A stretch of DNA of 64,000 nucleotides, taken from Perlabentimonas sp041656735 (GTDB lineage Bacteria; Bacteroidota; Bacteroidia; Bacteroidales; Tenuifilaceae). Location: positions 62,001 through 126,000 of the forward strand of contig JBBACY010000001.1 of the NCBI GenBank assembly GCA_041656735.1. The letters run 5' to 3'. A program made the position numbers and the translations under genes. Shown here piece by piece: positions 35,612-45,041 of the stretch. Positions within the stretch are counted from its first letter, which is position 1, and every line of letters starts with the position of its first letter. The notes below the pieces were generated by a model. That model had not been told where the DNA came from. It saw only the letters and a program-made list of their open reading frames with translations, and ran no database searches.

Positions 35612-36148
35612 CTACTTATTAATTTCAACTAGTAAAATACCTGTCTTCCTATCCAAACCCATTATGGGGTTCACAATGTAAAAAGTACTTCCCTTATCAA
35701 TTACCACAATAGATGAAGCGTTAACAACCTCTTTATCATCAATTAAAGTATCGTTATCTATTTTATTTGTTGAAATAATTATGCTGCCATCCTCGGGCTT
35801 AATTAGAGCTATACGCACAATATCATCGGTTTGTAAGTAGTTAATAAACAAGGTTTCAACCTGATCAATATTGTTGCGGTTGAGCTCACTTCTAACGGCC
35901 CAACTAAATATTCGAACATTATTTTGCCTATAGTTTAAGCTAAGGCTATCTCTAAGCGCAACTAGCTCCTTGGCGTGCCTAACTTTTACTTGGTTGTTTC
36001 TTATGGATAGAGTTCCGTAAACTACTGACACCAAAACAACTGCAATTAAAACTGTTGATAGCAAAGGATGCCTTACAAAATAATTACGGTTCGACTCTTT
36101 TTTAACCTTAGGGCTCGACTTGATTTCTTGCGTTGAACTGATTGTCAT
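35612..36148 (-). CDS. single-pass membrane protein, possibly a sensor-like periplasmic domain
   Basis: About 178 residues from the ATG at 36148; an in-frame TTG lies three codons upstream. A basic cytoplasmic N-terminus (NYFVRHPLL), one membrane helix (about 30-49, STVLIAVVLVSVVYGTL) and an extracytoplasmic part of about 125 residues with strands such as IVRIALIKPEDGSIIISTNKID. The latter recalls PAS/PDC-like sensor folds, but no signalling domain follows. The family is not recognised. It is probably co-transcribed with the YccF gene. Confidence 0.65.
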   Translation of the reverse strand: MTISSTQEIKSSPKVKKESNRNYFVRHPLLSTVLIAVVLVSVVYGTLSIRNNQVKVRHAKELVALRDSLSLNYRQNNVRIFSWAVRSELNRNNIDQVETLFINYLQTDDIVRIALIKPEDGSIIISTNKIDNDTLIDDKEVVNASSIVVIDKGSTFYIVNPIMGLDRKTGILLVEINK

Positions 36149-36291
36149 TATATTCAATTTTATTTGTCGTACTTAAAACGCTCTGTGTACTATGTAAAAT
36201 TATCAAAAAAACTCTAACTTTACAAAAACACGAAGAGAATCGATCCCCGTTTCCAGGCGGGCTACAATATTTCCTTCTTAATAATGTGAAT

Positions 36292-36522
36292 ATGACAATC
36301 GCCAAACTTCAAATATACAGATACAAATGCATTGCCTGTGGTTTTTGCCTACCTGTAGCACCCGAGATTTTTACCCTTTCGCAAGCTGACGGGAAGCTAA
36401 CCTGGGCTAAAACGCCTCTTTTTAATGAAGACATACAGCTTGTTACAGACTCTAACTTATTTACCGACAAGGCGTTGGTTATGGTAAATGTTTGTCCCGT
36501 GAAAGCATTAAGCATCATTTAA
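36292..36522 (+). CDS. single-cluster ferredoxin
   Basis: A 76-residue ferredoxin from the ATG at 36292 (MTIAKLQIYRYKC). The longer frame extends far upstream without family similarity. The cluster ligands are in KCIACGFCLPVAPEIF and VNVCPVKAL, a CxxCxxC..CP pattern for one [4Fe-4S] (or 3Fe-4S) cluster, as in Bacillus-type ferredoxins. A small soluble electron carrier; its partner is not evident here. Diverges from the membrane protein gene at 36148. Confidence 0.9.
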   Translation: MTIAKLQIYRYKCIACGFCLPVAPEIFTLSQADGKLTWAKTPLFNEDIQLVTDSNLFTDKALVMVNVCPVKALSII

Positions 36523-36679
36523 GCTACAACAAACAGATAACACTCTGTAAATCAGGGTTGTAATTAAATTGAAATCCTCGTGAAACAAAAATATATTGTA
36601 AACTGTTAGTAATAACAAAATAAAGTCATAATTTTATGTCCAATATATTGAATAGCATATTTTCTTAAAACATATAACT

Positions 36680-37510
36680 ATGGACTCTAAATCACAAAAA
36701 TTGATAGTTCCTTGGGACTTTACTAGTGTATCCGAGAACGCTTTGCTTTATGCTCTAAAAATTGGTTCTTTCGCCGACAGTTTTTCTGTAGAATTAATTC
36801 ACGTTATTGAAACTGGCGGTATGTTTAGTAAGGGTAAGATGAGTGAACAGGAAGCAACCGAAAAGATTAAGCAAGATGCTGTTCGCATAAAAAAGGAGTA
36901 TGGAGTTGAAGTTAAAACAATTGTTCAGGAAGGTAGTATTTTTCATACCATTAGCGAGTATGCATTCGATGTAGAGGCCGATACGGTTATTATGGGAACG
37001 CATGGAATAAAAGGCGTGCAAAAACTTACAGGAAGTAAGGCTCTTAAGGTTATTGCTGGTTCGAACGTCCCATTTCTGGTTATACAGGATAAGCCCCGCG
37101 AAGGTCGTATTTTTGAAAATATAATTTTCCCCCTCGACTACAGGCTTAATGAGAAAGACCGATTAAGATGGGCTATTCGAACTGCTCATCAATTTAATTC
37201 GAGGGTACACATCATTCTTCCTCACGCTTCGGATGCAGGAATTCTGAAAAAAATAAACTACAATTTAACATTTTCCATAAAGCATCTTGAGGTTAATGAC
37301 ATTAAGTATGAGGTTCATAACGCTAACAGAGGGGGTAGTTTCTCTGATGAAATTATAAAGCTTGCTACCGACTTAGAATCTGATTTAATACTTATAATGA
37401 CTACGCCAAACCTCGATTTTACCGACTATATTTTTGGCGCTCAAGAGCAGTATGTAATTGCTAACCATGCTAAGATTCCAGTGCTTTGTGTTAATCCGGT
37501 GATGCTATAA
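36680..37510 (+). CDS. universal stress protein, tandem UspA domains
   Basis: A 276-residue protein with two UspA folds. The first (about 5-138) has IVPWDFTSVSENALLYAL and the ATP-binding pattern GTHGIKGVQKLTGSKALK followed by VPFLVIQ. The second (about 145-275) has LRWAIRTAHQFNSRVHI and ILIMTTPN but lacks the full ATP loop, suggesting only the first domain binds nucleotide. Typical of tandem Usp proteins in Bacteroidota. Convergent with rsgA four bases beyond its stop. Confidence 0.92.
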   Translation: MDSKSQKLIVPWDFTSVSENALLYALKIGSFADSFSVELIHVIETGGMFSKGKMSEQEATEKIKQDAVRIKKEYGVEVKTIVQEGSIFHTISEYAFDVEADTVIMGTHGIKGVQKLTGSKALKVIAGSNVPFLVIQDKPREGRIFENIIFPLDYRLNEKDRLRWAIRTAHQFNSRVHIILPHASDAGILKKINYNLTFSIKHLEVNDIKYEVHNANRGGSFSDEIIKLATDLESDLILIMTTPNLDFTDYIFGAQEQYVIANHAKIPVLCVNPVML

Positions 37511-37514
37511 GGGT

Positions 37515-38438
37515 CTACCTATACTTTGTTTCGTGGTCGTCAAGTATGCTCAGGTAGCTATAGTACCTCGAGGGGTTTATGGTATTATTGTCAACCGCTT
37601 CTTTTACAGCACAACCAGGCTCATGCTCGTGGGTGCAATTTTGGTACTGACACTTTGAGGATACCTCAAAGATTTCTGGAAAGAAATGGAATATTTCTCG
37701 CTTGTCCATATCTACCAATCCAAAACCTTTAATACCTGGCGTATCAATAATATATCCGCCATTGTCTAAAGGGAACATCTCGCTAAATGTGGTGGTATGT
37801 TTTCCCTTATGATGGTGGTGCGAAATCTCTGCGGTTCTTAGCTTAAGAGAAGGTTCAACGAGGTTTATAAGGGTACTTTTACCTACCCCTGAATTTCCAG
37901 AGAACAGGCTCACTTTCCCTCCGATTAATTCTTGTATTTGGCTAATGCCCTCGCCTGTCTTTGCCGACACGGTATAGCAGGGATATAATGGTTTATATAT
38001 TGAAAGGTAGTGGTTTAGCTTTTGTTGAAGTTCAACACTGGTATATAGGTCTATCTTATTAAAAAGTAGTATAGCAGGTATTTGGTACGCCTCGGATGTA
38101 GCCAGGTAGCGGTCGATAAAAACAGGATTAGTTTCAGGGAAATCGATGGTTATAACCAGCAGGGCTTGGTCAATATTGGCGGCAATGATATGCGCCTCGC
38201 GCGAAAGATTTGTTGACCTCCGAATAATATAATTTTTTCGAGGTTCAACTCCCACAATGTTGCCAGTAACTCCATCCTCCTCAACATCAAAAACAACCTC
38301 ATCGCCAACAGTAACGGGATTTGTGGTTCGCGATGATTTTAACCTTAACTTGCCTCTAATTTTACAGTTGTATATTTGACCTTTCTCGTCTTTAATAGTG
38401 TACCAACTGCCTGTTGACTTTAATACTTTTCCTCTCAT
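37515..38438 (-). CDS. rsgA: ribosome small subunit-dependent GTPase A
   Basis: A 307-residue circularly permuted GTPase that helps late 30S maturation. An N-terminal OB fold (GKVLKSTGSWYTIKDE), then the permuted G-motifs: G4 LFNKIDLY, G1 SGNSGVGKSTLIN, G3 DTPGIKGFG. The C-terminal zinc motif is CQYQNCTHEHEPGCAV. All elements are intact. Its stop lies four bases from that of the convergent Usp gene. Confidence 0.97.
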   Translation of the reverse strand: MRGKVLKSTGSWYTIKDEKGQIYNCKIRGKLRLKSSRTTNPVTVGDEVVFDVEEDGVTGNIVGVEPRKNYIIRRSTNLSREAHIIAANIDQALLVITIDFPETNPVFIDRYLATSEAYQIPAILLFNKIDLYTSVELQQKLNHYLSIYKPLYPCYTVSAKTGEGISQIQELIGGKVSLFSGNSGVGKSTLINLVEPSLKLRTAEISHHHHKGKHTTTFSEMFPLDNGGYIIDTPGIKGFGLVDMDKREIFHFFPEIFEVSSKCQYQNCTHEHEPGCAVKEAVDNNTINPSRYYSYLSILDDHETKYR

Positions 38439-38507
38439 TGCTCAAAACCTGTTTTATGGTGTAAATTTAGCATTTTAATGCGAGTATTACACGGCGAGCA
38501 TACTTTG

Positions 38508-38547
38508 AAAAAGGGGCAAAAAGGTGTTGTTCGCCCTCTTTTGCCCC
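38508..38547 (-). terminator. terminator after yitT
   Basis: On the minus strand GGGGCAAAAGAGG and CCTTTTTGCCCC form a long stem followed by TTTTT. It lies downstream of the YitT gene and upstream of rsgA. Confidence 0.72.
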
Positions 38548-38576
38548 TTGCTATTAGTTTTGCCAATTACTGCTCG

Positions 38577-38694
38577 ATGTCGTTTAGTTAAAACTGTCGG
38601 CTTCTACTTCTCTCAATCTGACCGTCAGCCTGAGCGAAGTAGAAGGGACGGTTATTAATAAATAGTAGATTACATCATATTAACTAAACAACAT
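38577..38694. repeat. 118-bp MITE-like element, copy 1
   Basis: The terminal inverted repeats ATGTCGTTTAGTTAA (38577-38591) and TTAACTAAACAACAT (38680-38694) match at 14 of 15 positions. The interior holds an imperfect hairpin (CTTCTACTTC..GAAGTAGAAG) around GACCGTCAGCCTGAGCGAAG. A related 116-bp copy in inverted orientation lies at 52922-53037. No coding capacity. Confidence 0.8.
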
Positions 38695-38701
38695 TAAATT
38701 A

Positions 38702-39610
38702 CTAATCTTCTTTAATTGGTTTAAACCCGTTGCCTAAAATTTCGTTGGCGTCAATTACGGTAATAAATGCATTTGTATCTATTTTCTCTATTAAATCTCT
38801 AATCATATAAACCTCCCTACGGCTAACATTGGTGAAAATAATCTTTTTTTCCTTCCCTTCGTACATACCAATCCCGTTTATTAGGGTGCCGCCTCTATCC
38901 ATATCATAGATCAACTTTTGGCGTATTTGCTCGTATTCGTCCGAGATAATAAAAAGTGTTTTATCATAGCTTACTCCCTGTATGGTCATATCAATTACTT
39001 TACCCGTAATGTAAATTACGAGCCATGAGTACAGGGGTATTTTCCAATCTTTAAATGCAACCAGCGCCAATAGCACGATGGCTGAGTCAACGTAAATCAT
39101 AAGCTGGCCAAGAGACATGCGGGTGTACTTGGCAATTATCATAGCAATAATATCAGAACCACCACTGGTAGCCTTGGTTTTAAAAATAAGGCCCAAACCA
39201 AAACCAACAAGAACACCACCAAAAATTGCCGATAGTAAAACGTCATCAACAAGGGGTTCATAGCCAAAAAGGTAGTGCTGAAAATCGATAAAAACCGAGG
39301 TTAACACAAACCCAACTACCGTTTTTATTCCGAACCGTGGTCCAAGTATCTTTATGCCAATAATAGTAAGCGGAATATTAAGCGCTAGTCCAATGGCACC
39401 AATTGGCAGCCCTTCGGGTGCCCAACTAAACATACCCTGTGTAAGGTAGTGAATAACAATTCCTATTCCGTAAACACCACCTGGTGCAATACGGTGTGGG
39501 TCGATAAAAAAGACAAAACCTGATGCAAGAATAAAAGCACCAACGGTAATGAGGCTCCACACCTTAAACCATTCTTTAGTGAATAGTTTCTCTTTTGATA
39601 CATAGCTCAT
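38702..39610 (-). CDS. YitT family membrane protein
   Basis: A 302-residue protein of the YitT/DUF161 type: five to six membrane helices in the first 200 residues (FILASGFVFFIDPHRIAPGGVYGIGIV; TKATSGGSDIIAMIIAKYT). A C-terminal soluble DUF2179-like domain follows, with ALFIISDEYEQIRQKL-type and RGGTLINGIGMYEGKEKKIIFTNVSRRE segments. The GG-rich APGGVYG and TSGGSDI motifs are characteristic. The substrate is unknown. A -7-like TAATTTTG lies about 45 bases upstream at 39654-39661 on the minus strand. Confidence 0.9.
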   Translation of the reverse strand: MSYVSKEKLFTKEWFKVWSLITVGAFILASGFVFFIDPHRIAPGGVYGIGIVIHYLTQGMFSWAPEGLPIGAIGLALNIPLTIIGIKILGPRFGIKTVVGFVLTSVFIDFQHYLFGYEPLVDDVLLSAIFGGVLVGFGLGLIFKTKATSGGSDIIAMIIAKYTRMSLGQLMIYVDSAIVLLALVAFKDWKIPLYSWLVIYITGKVIDMTIQGVSYDKTLFIISDEYEQIRQKLIYDMDRGGTLINGIGMYEGKEKKIIFTNVSRREVYMIRDLIEKIDTNAFITVIDANEILGNGFKPIKED

Positions 39611-39775
39611 TTTGAGTAGTTTTAAGCAGTTTATATTTTAGAAAAATCAACTGCAAAATTAGTATAAAAGAATATATTTCTAGGGCTAAACTAGCCTAGT
39701 GACACGAATAAAATATAGTGTGCTAAATAGAGTTTGAAACAGAGGGTTTTAATACTAGTGCAAATAGAGTATAGG

Positions 39776-40750
39776 TTAGTTCTTTCTATCCATTATCCTG
39801 TTTGCCAAGTGTCTTAGTATTTCTCTTTTTTCGGGGTTCACATTAATTTTGTCTAATGCAGTCAGAGCATTATCAAAGTACTCCTTAATTTTCTCTTCAG
39901 TCTTCGTTTTTACATCTAGCTCATCATAAATTTTAAGAACCTCTTTTACCTTCACCAGCGGATCAAGCCCTTGTGCTTTAAAGTAGCTAGTCAGCAGTTC
40001 AAGCGATTTTCCTTTGGCTTGGGAGAAAGCCTTAACCGTTAGGAACGTTTTTTTATTCTCAACTATATCGCCTCCAATCTGTTTTCCAAAGGTATTGGCG
40101 TTGCCATACGAATCGAATAGGTCATCTTGAAGTTGAAATGCAAGACCAAGGTTTTTACCAAATTCGCCAAGCCTTAAAATATCTGCCTGCGAAGCGTTGC
40201 CAACTATACCACCAATTTCGAGCGCACCCTGAAGTAGTACCGATGTTTTGAGCTCTATCATTTTAATATACTCATCCTGCGTAACGAATTGAGCATTCTC
40301 AAAATCCATATCGTATTGCTGTCCATCACACACACCAAGCGCAATTTTATTAAATGTGGTAAGTACTTGTGAAAGATACTCCTTGTCGGTTTTTGAAACC
40401 TGTTGGTAAGCCAAAATATTAAGGGCATCGCCGCTAAGAATGGCAACATCTTGTCCCCACTTTGCAAAAACCGTTGGCTGGTTTCTGCGGATAGGGGCAT
40501 TATCCATTATATCATCATGAATAAGCGTGAAGTTGTGAAATAGTTCTATTGCAAGCGCAGGATAAAGAGCCTTCTCAATTGAATCGGAAAACATATTGCA
40601 AGCAGCCAAAACCAACACGGGTCGAATCCTTTTTCCACCTGAGGCAAGTGTATATCTGATTGGTTCGTACAATCTATTGGGTTCCTTAGGTATATTAACA
40701 TTTAATATTCCTTTATCGGCAATATCTATGAGTTCTTCTATACTATACAT
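39776..40750 (-). CDS. polyprenyl diphosphate synthase (trans-isoprenyl type)
   Basis: A 324-residue prenyl chain-elongation enzyme. The first aspartate-rich motif is LIHDDIMDNAPIRR (Asp79, Asp80, Asp83) and the second is FQLQDDLFDSYG. GGKRIRP near residue 38 binds the allylic or homoallylic substrate. The chain length of the product (geranylgeranyl, octaprenyl or similar) cannot be read with certainty. It likely feeds quinone or lipid-carrier synthesis. Solitary on the minus strand. Confidence 0.93.
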   Translation of the reverse strand: MYSIEELIDIADKGILNVNIPKEPNRLYEPIRYTLASGGKRIRPVLVLAACNMFSDSIEKALYPALAIELFHNFTLIHDDIMDNAPIRRNQPTVFAKWGQDVAILSGDALNILAYQQVSKTDKEYLSQVLTTFNKIALGVCDGQQYDMDFENAQFVTQDEYIKMIELKTSVLLQGALEIGGIVGNASQADILRLGEFGKNLGLAFQLQDDLFDSYGNANTFGKQIGGDIVENKKTFLTVKAFSQAKGKSLELLTSYFKAQGLDPLVKVKEVLKIYDELDVKTKTEEKIKEYFDNALTALDKINVNPEKREILRHLANRIMDRKN

Positions 40751-40834
40751 TTTAGCTTTGGATTAAATTAGTTACTTAAGTAAAGATATAAACATTATAA
40801 TAATAAAAAATGATTTTTTGTTCCCGATATGCTG

Positions 40835-43132
40835 TTACTTATTATATTTTAACAGCGACAACAAAACAGAGGGCAACAAAATTAGGTTGCTAAAGAGGGC
40901 TATAAGCAGGGTAAGCGAAACGAGCAATCCGAGTGAAACCGTGCCACCAAACTGTGAACATATAAAAATGCCAAACCCAAAAAAGAGTACAACCGAAGTG
41001 TAAATCATACTAACTCCAGTTTCTCTTATGGCACATATTATTGACACCTTTTTATTCTGTTGCGTTCTTAAAAGTTCCTGGCGATATTTCGATAGAAAGT
41101 GGATTGAGCTGTCAACGGATATTCCAAAGGCTATACTAAAAACAATAACGGTACTAGGTTTAAGCGGGATGCCTAGAAAGCCCATTGCAGCTGCAGTAAA
41201 AAGAAGCGGAATTAGGTTTGGCAATATGGAGAGCAGTACCATTTGAAGTTTTTTAAACATTGCGGTCATAAAAACTGATATTATGACAATAGCAGCTAAA
41301 AGACTAGTAAACAAACTTTTAACTAGATAGTCATTCCCTTTGGCTGCAATAACACTTCCGCCCGAAATTTCAACCTTACTTGCATCGCTCTGAAATATTG
41401 AATCAGCGTCAGTTCTAATCTCTTTTTCAAGGCTTTTTATCCTAATCGACCCTATATCGGCAACATTATATACTATGCGGGTAATTTGTGCTGTTGAGTC
41501 GGCAAAACGCTTTAGCATTTCGTTGCCGCCCATTTTTTTGGGCAGGTACGCCATTATAAAGTTTCGCTCAAAACCCGAAGGTATTTTATACTGATTTTTT
41601 TTACCATTATAGTACCCTTGTCGTGCAAATTTTGCAGCCTCGGCAACCGACAGTGGCTTTGATAGTTCAGGATAGGCCTGCAGCTGTTTTTGCAATGCAT
41701 TAACACGAGTCAAGGTTTTTTCCTGAAGTATACCTTTCGGTACATCGGTATCAATAACTATTTCCAGCGGCATAACCCCTGTAAAATTCTTCTCGAAAAA
41801 CTTTAAATCAATGTAAGCAGGGTGTTTTTTTGGTATATCATCAACCATAAAACCAAGACTTTGTATTCTTGAAACACCCCAAAAGCTAATCAAGACAATG
41901 GCTACTGTACCCATAAAAACCATCTTTCGGTGGTATAGGGCTGTACTTACAACCCTTGTTATTACGTTACGCATTCTTTGACCATTTAGATGCTTTAAGT
42001 GCTTTGGTTCGGGTGGAGGCAAAAAGCTAAAAATGGTGGGTATAAGCAGTAATGAAACTAAAAAAACGGCCATTATGTCGATGGCAGCAACAAGTCCAAA
42101 TTCAACTAGAATAGGAATACTTGTAAAAATAAGAGTCCCAAAGCCAGCTGCCGTAGTAAGATTGGTTAGAAAAGTTGCGCTTCCAATATTTTGAATAACC
42201 CGATGTAGCGCTTTAATTTTATTACCATGAATGCTATACTCGTGGTGATACTTATTAAGAAGGTAAACGCAGTTTGGTACGCCAATTACAATTATTAAGG
42301 GCGGAATAACAGCAGTAAGCAGAGTAATTTGGTAGCCCAGTAGCGACATTATTCCTAAACCCCATATAACCGAAACGGACACAACCAGTAAAACGAAGGC
42401 TGTTATCCTGAACGACTTAAAAAGCAGGTAGATAATGACAGCCGTAATTAGAGCGGCCAAAAAGATGAACAAAACCATTTCGCCCTTAATCATTTCGCCC
42501 ACCGTAATCCGAATATAAGGTAAGCCTGAGTAGCGAAGTTCCTTACCCGTTTCTTGCTCAAACTTTTGGCAAGTACTAACAACGGTTTTCATAAATGGAA
42601 CCCTAATTGGGGTACTAATCTTGTCGTACCTAAGCGAAACCATCATAAGATAAACTCCGGTTTGCTTATTGTAAATTAGGCTCTCGTATATGGGTAAATC
42701 AAAAGCAATGGCCTTAAGTGAATCAATATTAACCAGGTTTAAGTCTTCGGGAAACACACGGCTAAAAGTAAATTCCTTCTTCTCGGTATCCTTGCCAAGC
42801 GAAAAAATATCAATTATTGAAAAAACCTGCTCTACCCCATCAATTGCAAGAAGTTCTTCCTGAAGTTTCTTCCAGCTTGTAAGGTTTTTTGTGGTAAAAA
42901 AATTGGAGTCTTGCACGCCAATCACCATTAGATTTTCACCCTTACCAAAAATTTCAGTATGGTGCCTGTGCTTAATTAAAAGGCTGTCGGTGGCAGGAAG
43001 CAACGGTGTTGGTTCGTAATTAAATTTCAGCGAGAATATATTATAAGCCATAAAGGCAGTAATAATGCCTACCGAAATAAGAACAAAAAGCCTGTTGTGA
43101 AGAATAAATCTTGCAATTTTTTGAAAAATCAT
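40835..43132 (-). CDS. MMPL/RND family efflux or lipid transporter
   Basis: About 765 residues from the ATG at 43132 (MIFQKIARFILHN). An in-frame ATG at 43198 would add 22 residues, but a -7 promoter box lies inside that extension. The protein has two halves, each with a large periplasmic loop and a bundle of helices. The first loop begins after FKFNYEPTPLLPATDSLL; GVPNCVYLLNKYHHEYS and FGISVDSSIHFLSKYRQEL are the conserved helix-4 segments of RND permeases. No periplasmic adaptor or outer-membrane partner is next to it. Typical members export lipids or hopanoids; the substrate is unknown. Confidence 0.9.
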   Translation of the reverse strand: MIFQKIARFILHNRLFVLISVGIITAFMAYNIFSLKFNYEPTPLLPATDSLLIKHRHHTEIFGKGENLMVIGVQDSNFFTTKNLTSWKKLQEELLAIDGVEQVFSIIDIFSLGKDTEKKEFTFSRVFPEDLNLVNIDSLKAIAFDLPIYESLIYNKQTGVYLMMVSLRYDKISTPIRVPFMKTVVSTCQKFEQETGKELRYSGLPYIRITVGEMIKGEMVLFIFLAALITAVIIYLLFKSFRITAFVLLVVSVSVIWGLGIMSLLGYQITLLTAVIPPLIIVIGVPNCVYLLNKYHHEYSIHGNKIKALHRVIQNIGSATFLTNLTTAAGFGTLIFTSIPILVEFGLVAAIDIMAVFLVSLLLIPTIFSFLPPPEPKHLKHLNGQRMRNVITRVVSTALYHRKMVFMGTVAIVLISFWGVSRIQSLGFMVDDIPKKHPAYIDLKFFEKNFTGVMPLEIVIDTDVPKGILQEKTLTRVNALQKQLQAYPELSKPLSVAEAAKFARQGYYNGKKNQYKIPSGFERNFIMAYLPKKMGGNEMLKRFADSTAQITRIVYNVADIGSIRIKSLEKEIRTDADSIFQSDASKVEISGGSVIAAKGNDYLVKSLFTSLLAAIVIISVFMTAMFKKLQMVLLSILPNLIPLLFTAAAMGFLGIPLKPSTVIVFSIAFGISVDSSIHFLSKYRQELLRTQQNKKVSIICAIRETGVSMIYTSVVLFFGFGIFICSQFGGTVSLGLLVSLTLLIALFSNLILLPSVLLSLLKYNK

Positions 43133-43152
43133 AAGCCTAAAAAAATGAACCA

Positions 43153-43185
43153 CAAAGGTAACAAAATTGGTTAATGTGTGCCCAA
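43153..43185 (-). promoter_or_regulatory. promoter of the MMPL transporter
   Basis: The minus strand has TACCTTTG (43153-43160) with TTG at 43183-43185, 22 bases upstream, about 20 bases before the ATG at 43132. It falls inside the longer reading frame and supports the shorter start. Confidence 0.6.
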
Positions 43186-43265
43186 TCAGCATGCTCATAA
43201 CTATGAATAAAATAACTTAGCTTTAATTTAACATTGCACTTAAAGTTGAGTTAACTTTGTTTTAG

Positions 43266-43273
43266 TAGTTTTG
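43266..43273 (+). promoter_or_regulatory. -7 box of the Na/Pi cotransporter gene
   Basis: TAGTTTTG fits TAnnTTTG and ends 28 bases before the ATG at 43302. The nearest TTG upstream (43246) gives a short spacing of 17. Confidence 0.5.
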
Positions 43274-43301
43274 TCTCTCTTAATGTTCTAACATATTAGA
43301 T

Positions 43302-45041
43302 ATGGACTATAGTATAATGGACTTTTTACGCCTGGTTGGTTCTCTGGGCATGTTCCTCTTCGGGATGAAAATGCTTAGCGAGTCGTTACAAAAGGTTGCC
43401 GGCGATAAAATGCGAACCATTTTAACTGCAATGACCTCAACCCGATTTATGGGTATTTTAACAGGTGTAATTGTAACATCGGTAGTTCAGTCGAGTTCGG
43501 CAACAACGGTAATGCTTGTAAGTTTTGTAAATGCCGGACTAATATCTCTTACCCAGTCTATTGGCGTAATAATGGGCGCAAATATTGGCACCACGATTAC
43601 AGCCTGGATGATATCACTGTTAGGTTTTAAATTTTCAATCAGTGCTCTTGCACTCCCTCTTATTGGAGTTGGATTTCCTTTGGTTTTTAGTAAAAAGAAT
43701 AACCGTAGGTCATGGGGTGAGCTCTTGGTAGGGTTTTCGTTACTATTTCTTGGTCTCGATTTTCTAAAAAACTCGTTCCCAGACATTGGACAAAGCCCAG
43801 AAATTCTATCTTTCCTATTTAAATATACTGACTATGGTATATTTTCAACCCTACTATTTGTTGCAATTGGCACAATACTAACGGTAATAATTCAATCGTC
43901 GAGTGCAACAATGGCCCTTACACTTATTATGTGCAACAGCGGTTGGATAAGTTTTGATATGGCCGCAGCAATGGTACTCGGCGAAAACATTGGAACAACC
44001 ATTACCGCTAACCTTGCGGCAGCGGTTGCTAACGTTTCGGCAAAACGTACGGCTATGGCACACGTAATATTCAACCTTTTTGGTGTGGTTTGGATGCTAT
44101 TTATATTTAAATTTTACATCACTACGGTTGCTGATTTTACAATGAGGATGGGAGGATTAGACCCATTTCAAAACCCCGAGGGTGTACCAATTGCTCTTTC
44201 TGTGTTTCACTCTTCGTTTAACATTATAAACACCTTTATTTTAGTTTTTGGTACCAAGCTAATTGTAAAAATTGTTACCCGCATTATACCCTCGCCCGAG
44301 GGCGAAGAGGAAGAGTTTCGTCTTCAGCATATTGACATAGGACTTCTATCAACGGCCGAACTATCTCTTATTCAGGCTAAAAAAGAGATAATAACCTATG
44401 CAAAGCGTACCTACAAGATGTACGGTTTCTTTAAAGAACTTTTTGTGGAAACGAACGAAAAGAATTTTACTGAAACTTTCGAAAGGATTGAAAAGTACGA
44501 AGAGATTAGCGACAGGGTTGAGGTCGAAATTGCGACCTACCTCAAAAAAATATCACTTCACGGCCTAAGCGACGAGGGTTCAAAACGTTTGAGGGCAATG
44601 TTTAATATTATTAACGATATTGAAAGTGTTTCGGATAGCAACTACAGCCTTGCCAAAGCCCTTCGTAGAAAGCGAAAAGCCAACATTTGGTTCAACCAAG
44701 AGGTTCGCGACAATCTAAATCATATGTTTCAACTCGCCGATGAGGCTTACCAAGTTATGCTTCATAATCTGGAACACCACTATCATGAAATTAACTTAGG
44801 CCCTGCCTACGAAGCGGAAGAGAATATAAACAAGTACCGAAATAAGTTGCGCAAAGAGCATCTGAAAAATGTTGAGGAAGAGAAGTATAAATACCAAGCG
44901 GGGGTTATTTATAACGACCTATTTTCGGAGGTTGAAAAACTTGGCGATTACATTATAAACGTTTCTGAAGATATTGCCGAGATAAATAATCAGCTAAAAA
45001 AGGCTGCCTCACAGAAGCAAGAAAAACAAGTAATTTCTTAA
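43302..45041 (+). CDS. Na/Pi cotransporter family protein with PhoU-like C-terminus
   Basis: A 579-residue protein. The membrane half contains the duplicated NptA repeats with the QSSSAT signature (VVQSSSATTVMLVSFVNAGL and IIQSSSATMALTLIMCNSGW) and GANIGTTITAW / GENIGTTITAN. After about residue 345 there is a helical PhoU-like domain (NEKNFTETFERIEKYEEISDRVEVEI, then a long coiled segment ending in the charged tail). Expected to be a sodium-phosphate symporter with internal regulation. Its final four bases overlap the convergent atpG stop. Confidence 0.94.
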   Translation: MDYSIMDFLRLVGSLGMFLFGMKMLSESLQKVAGDKMRTILTAMTSTRFMGILTGVIVTSVVQSSSATTVMLVSFVNAGLISLTQSIGVIMGANIGTTITAWMISLLGFKFSISALALPLIGVGFPLVFSKKNNRRSWGELLVGFSLLFLGLDFLKNSFPDIGQSPEILSFLFKYTDYGIFSTLLFVAIGTILTVIIQSSSATMALTLIMCNSGWISFDMAAAMVLGENIGTTITANLAAAVANVSAKRTAMAHVIFNLFGVVWMLFIFKFYITTVADFTMRMGGLDPFQNPEGVPIALSVFHSSFNIINTFILVFGTKLIVKIVTRIIPSPEGEEEEFRLQHIDIGLLSTAELSLIQAKKEIITYAKRTYKMYGFFKELFVETNEKNFTETFERIEKYEEISDRVEVEIATYLKKISLHGLSDEGSKRLRAMFNIINDIESVSDSNYSLAKALRRKRKANIWFNQEVRDNLNHMFQLADEAYQVMLHNLEHHYHEINLGPAYEAEENINKYRNKLRKEHLKNVEEEKYKYQAGVIYNDLFSEVEKLGDYIINVSEDIAEINNQLKKAASQKQEKQVIS

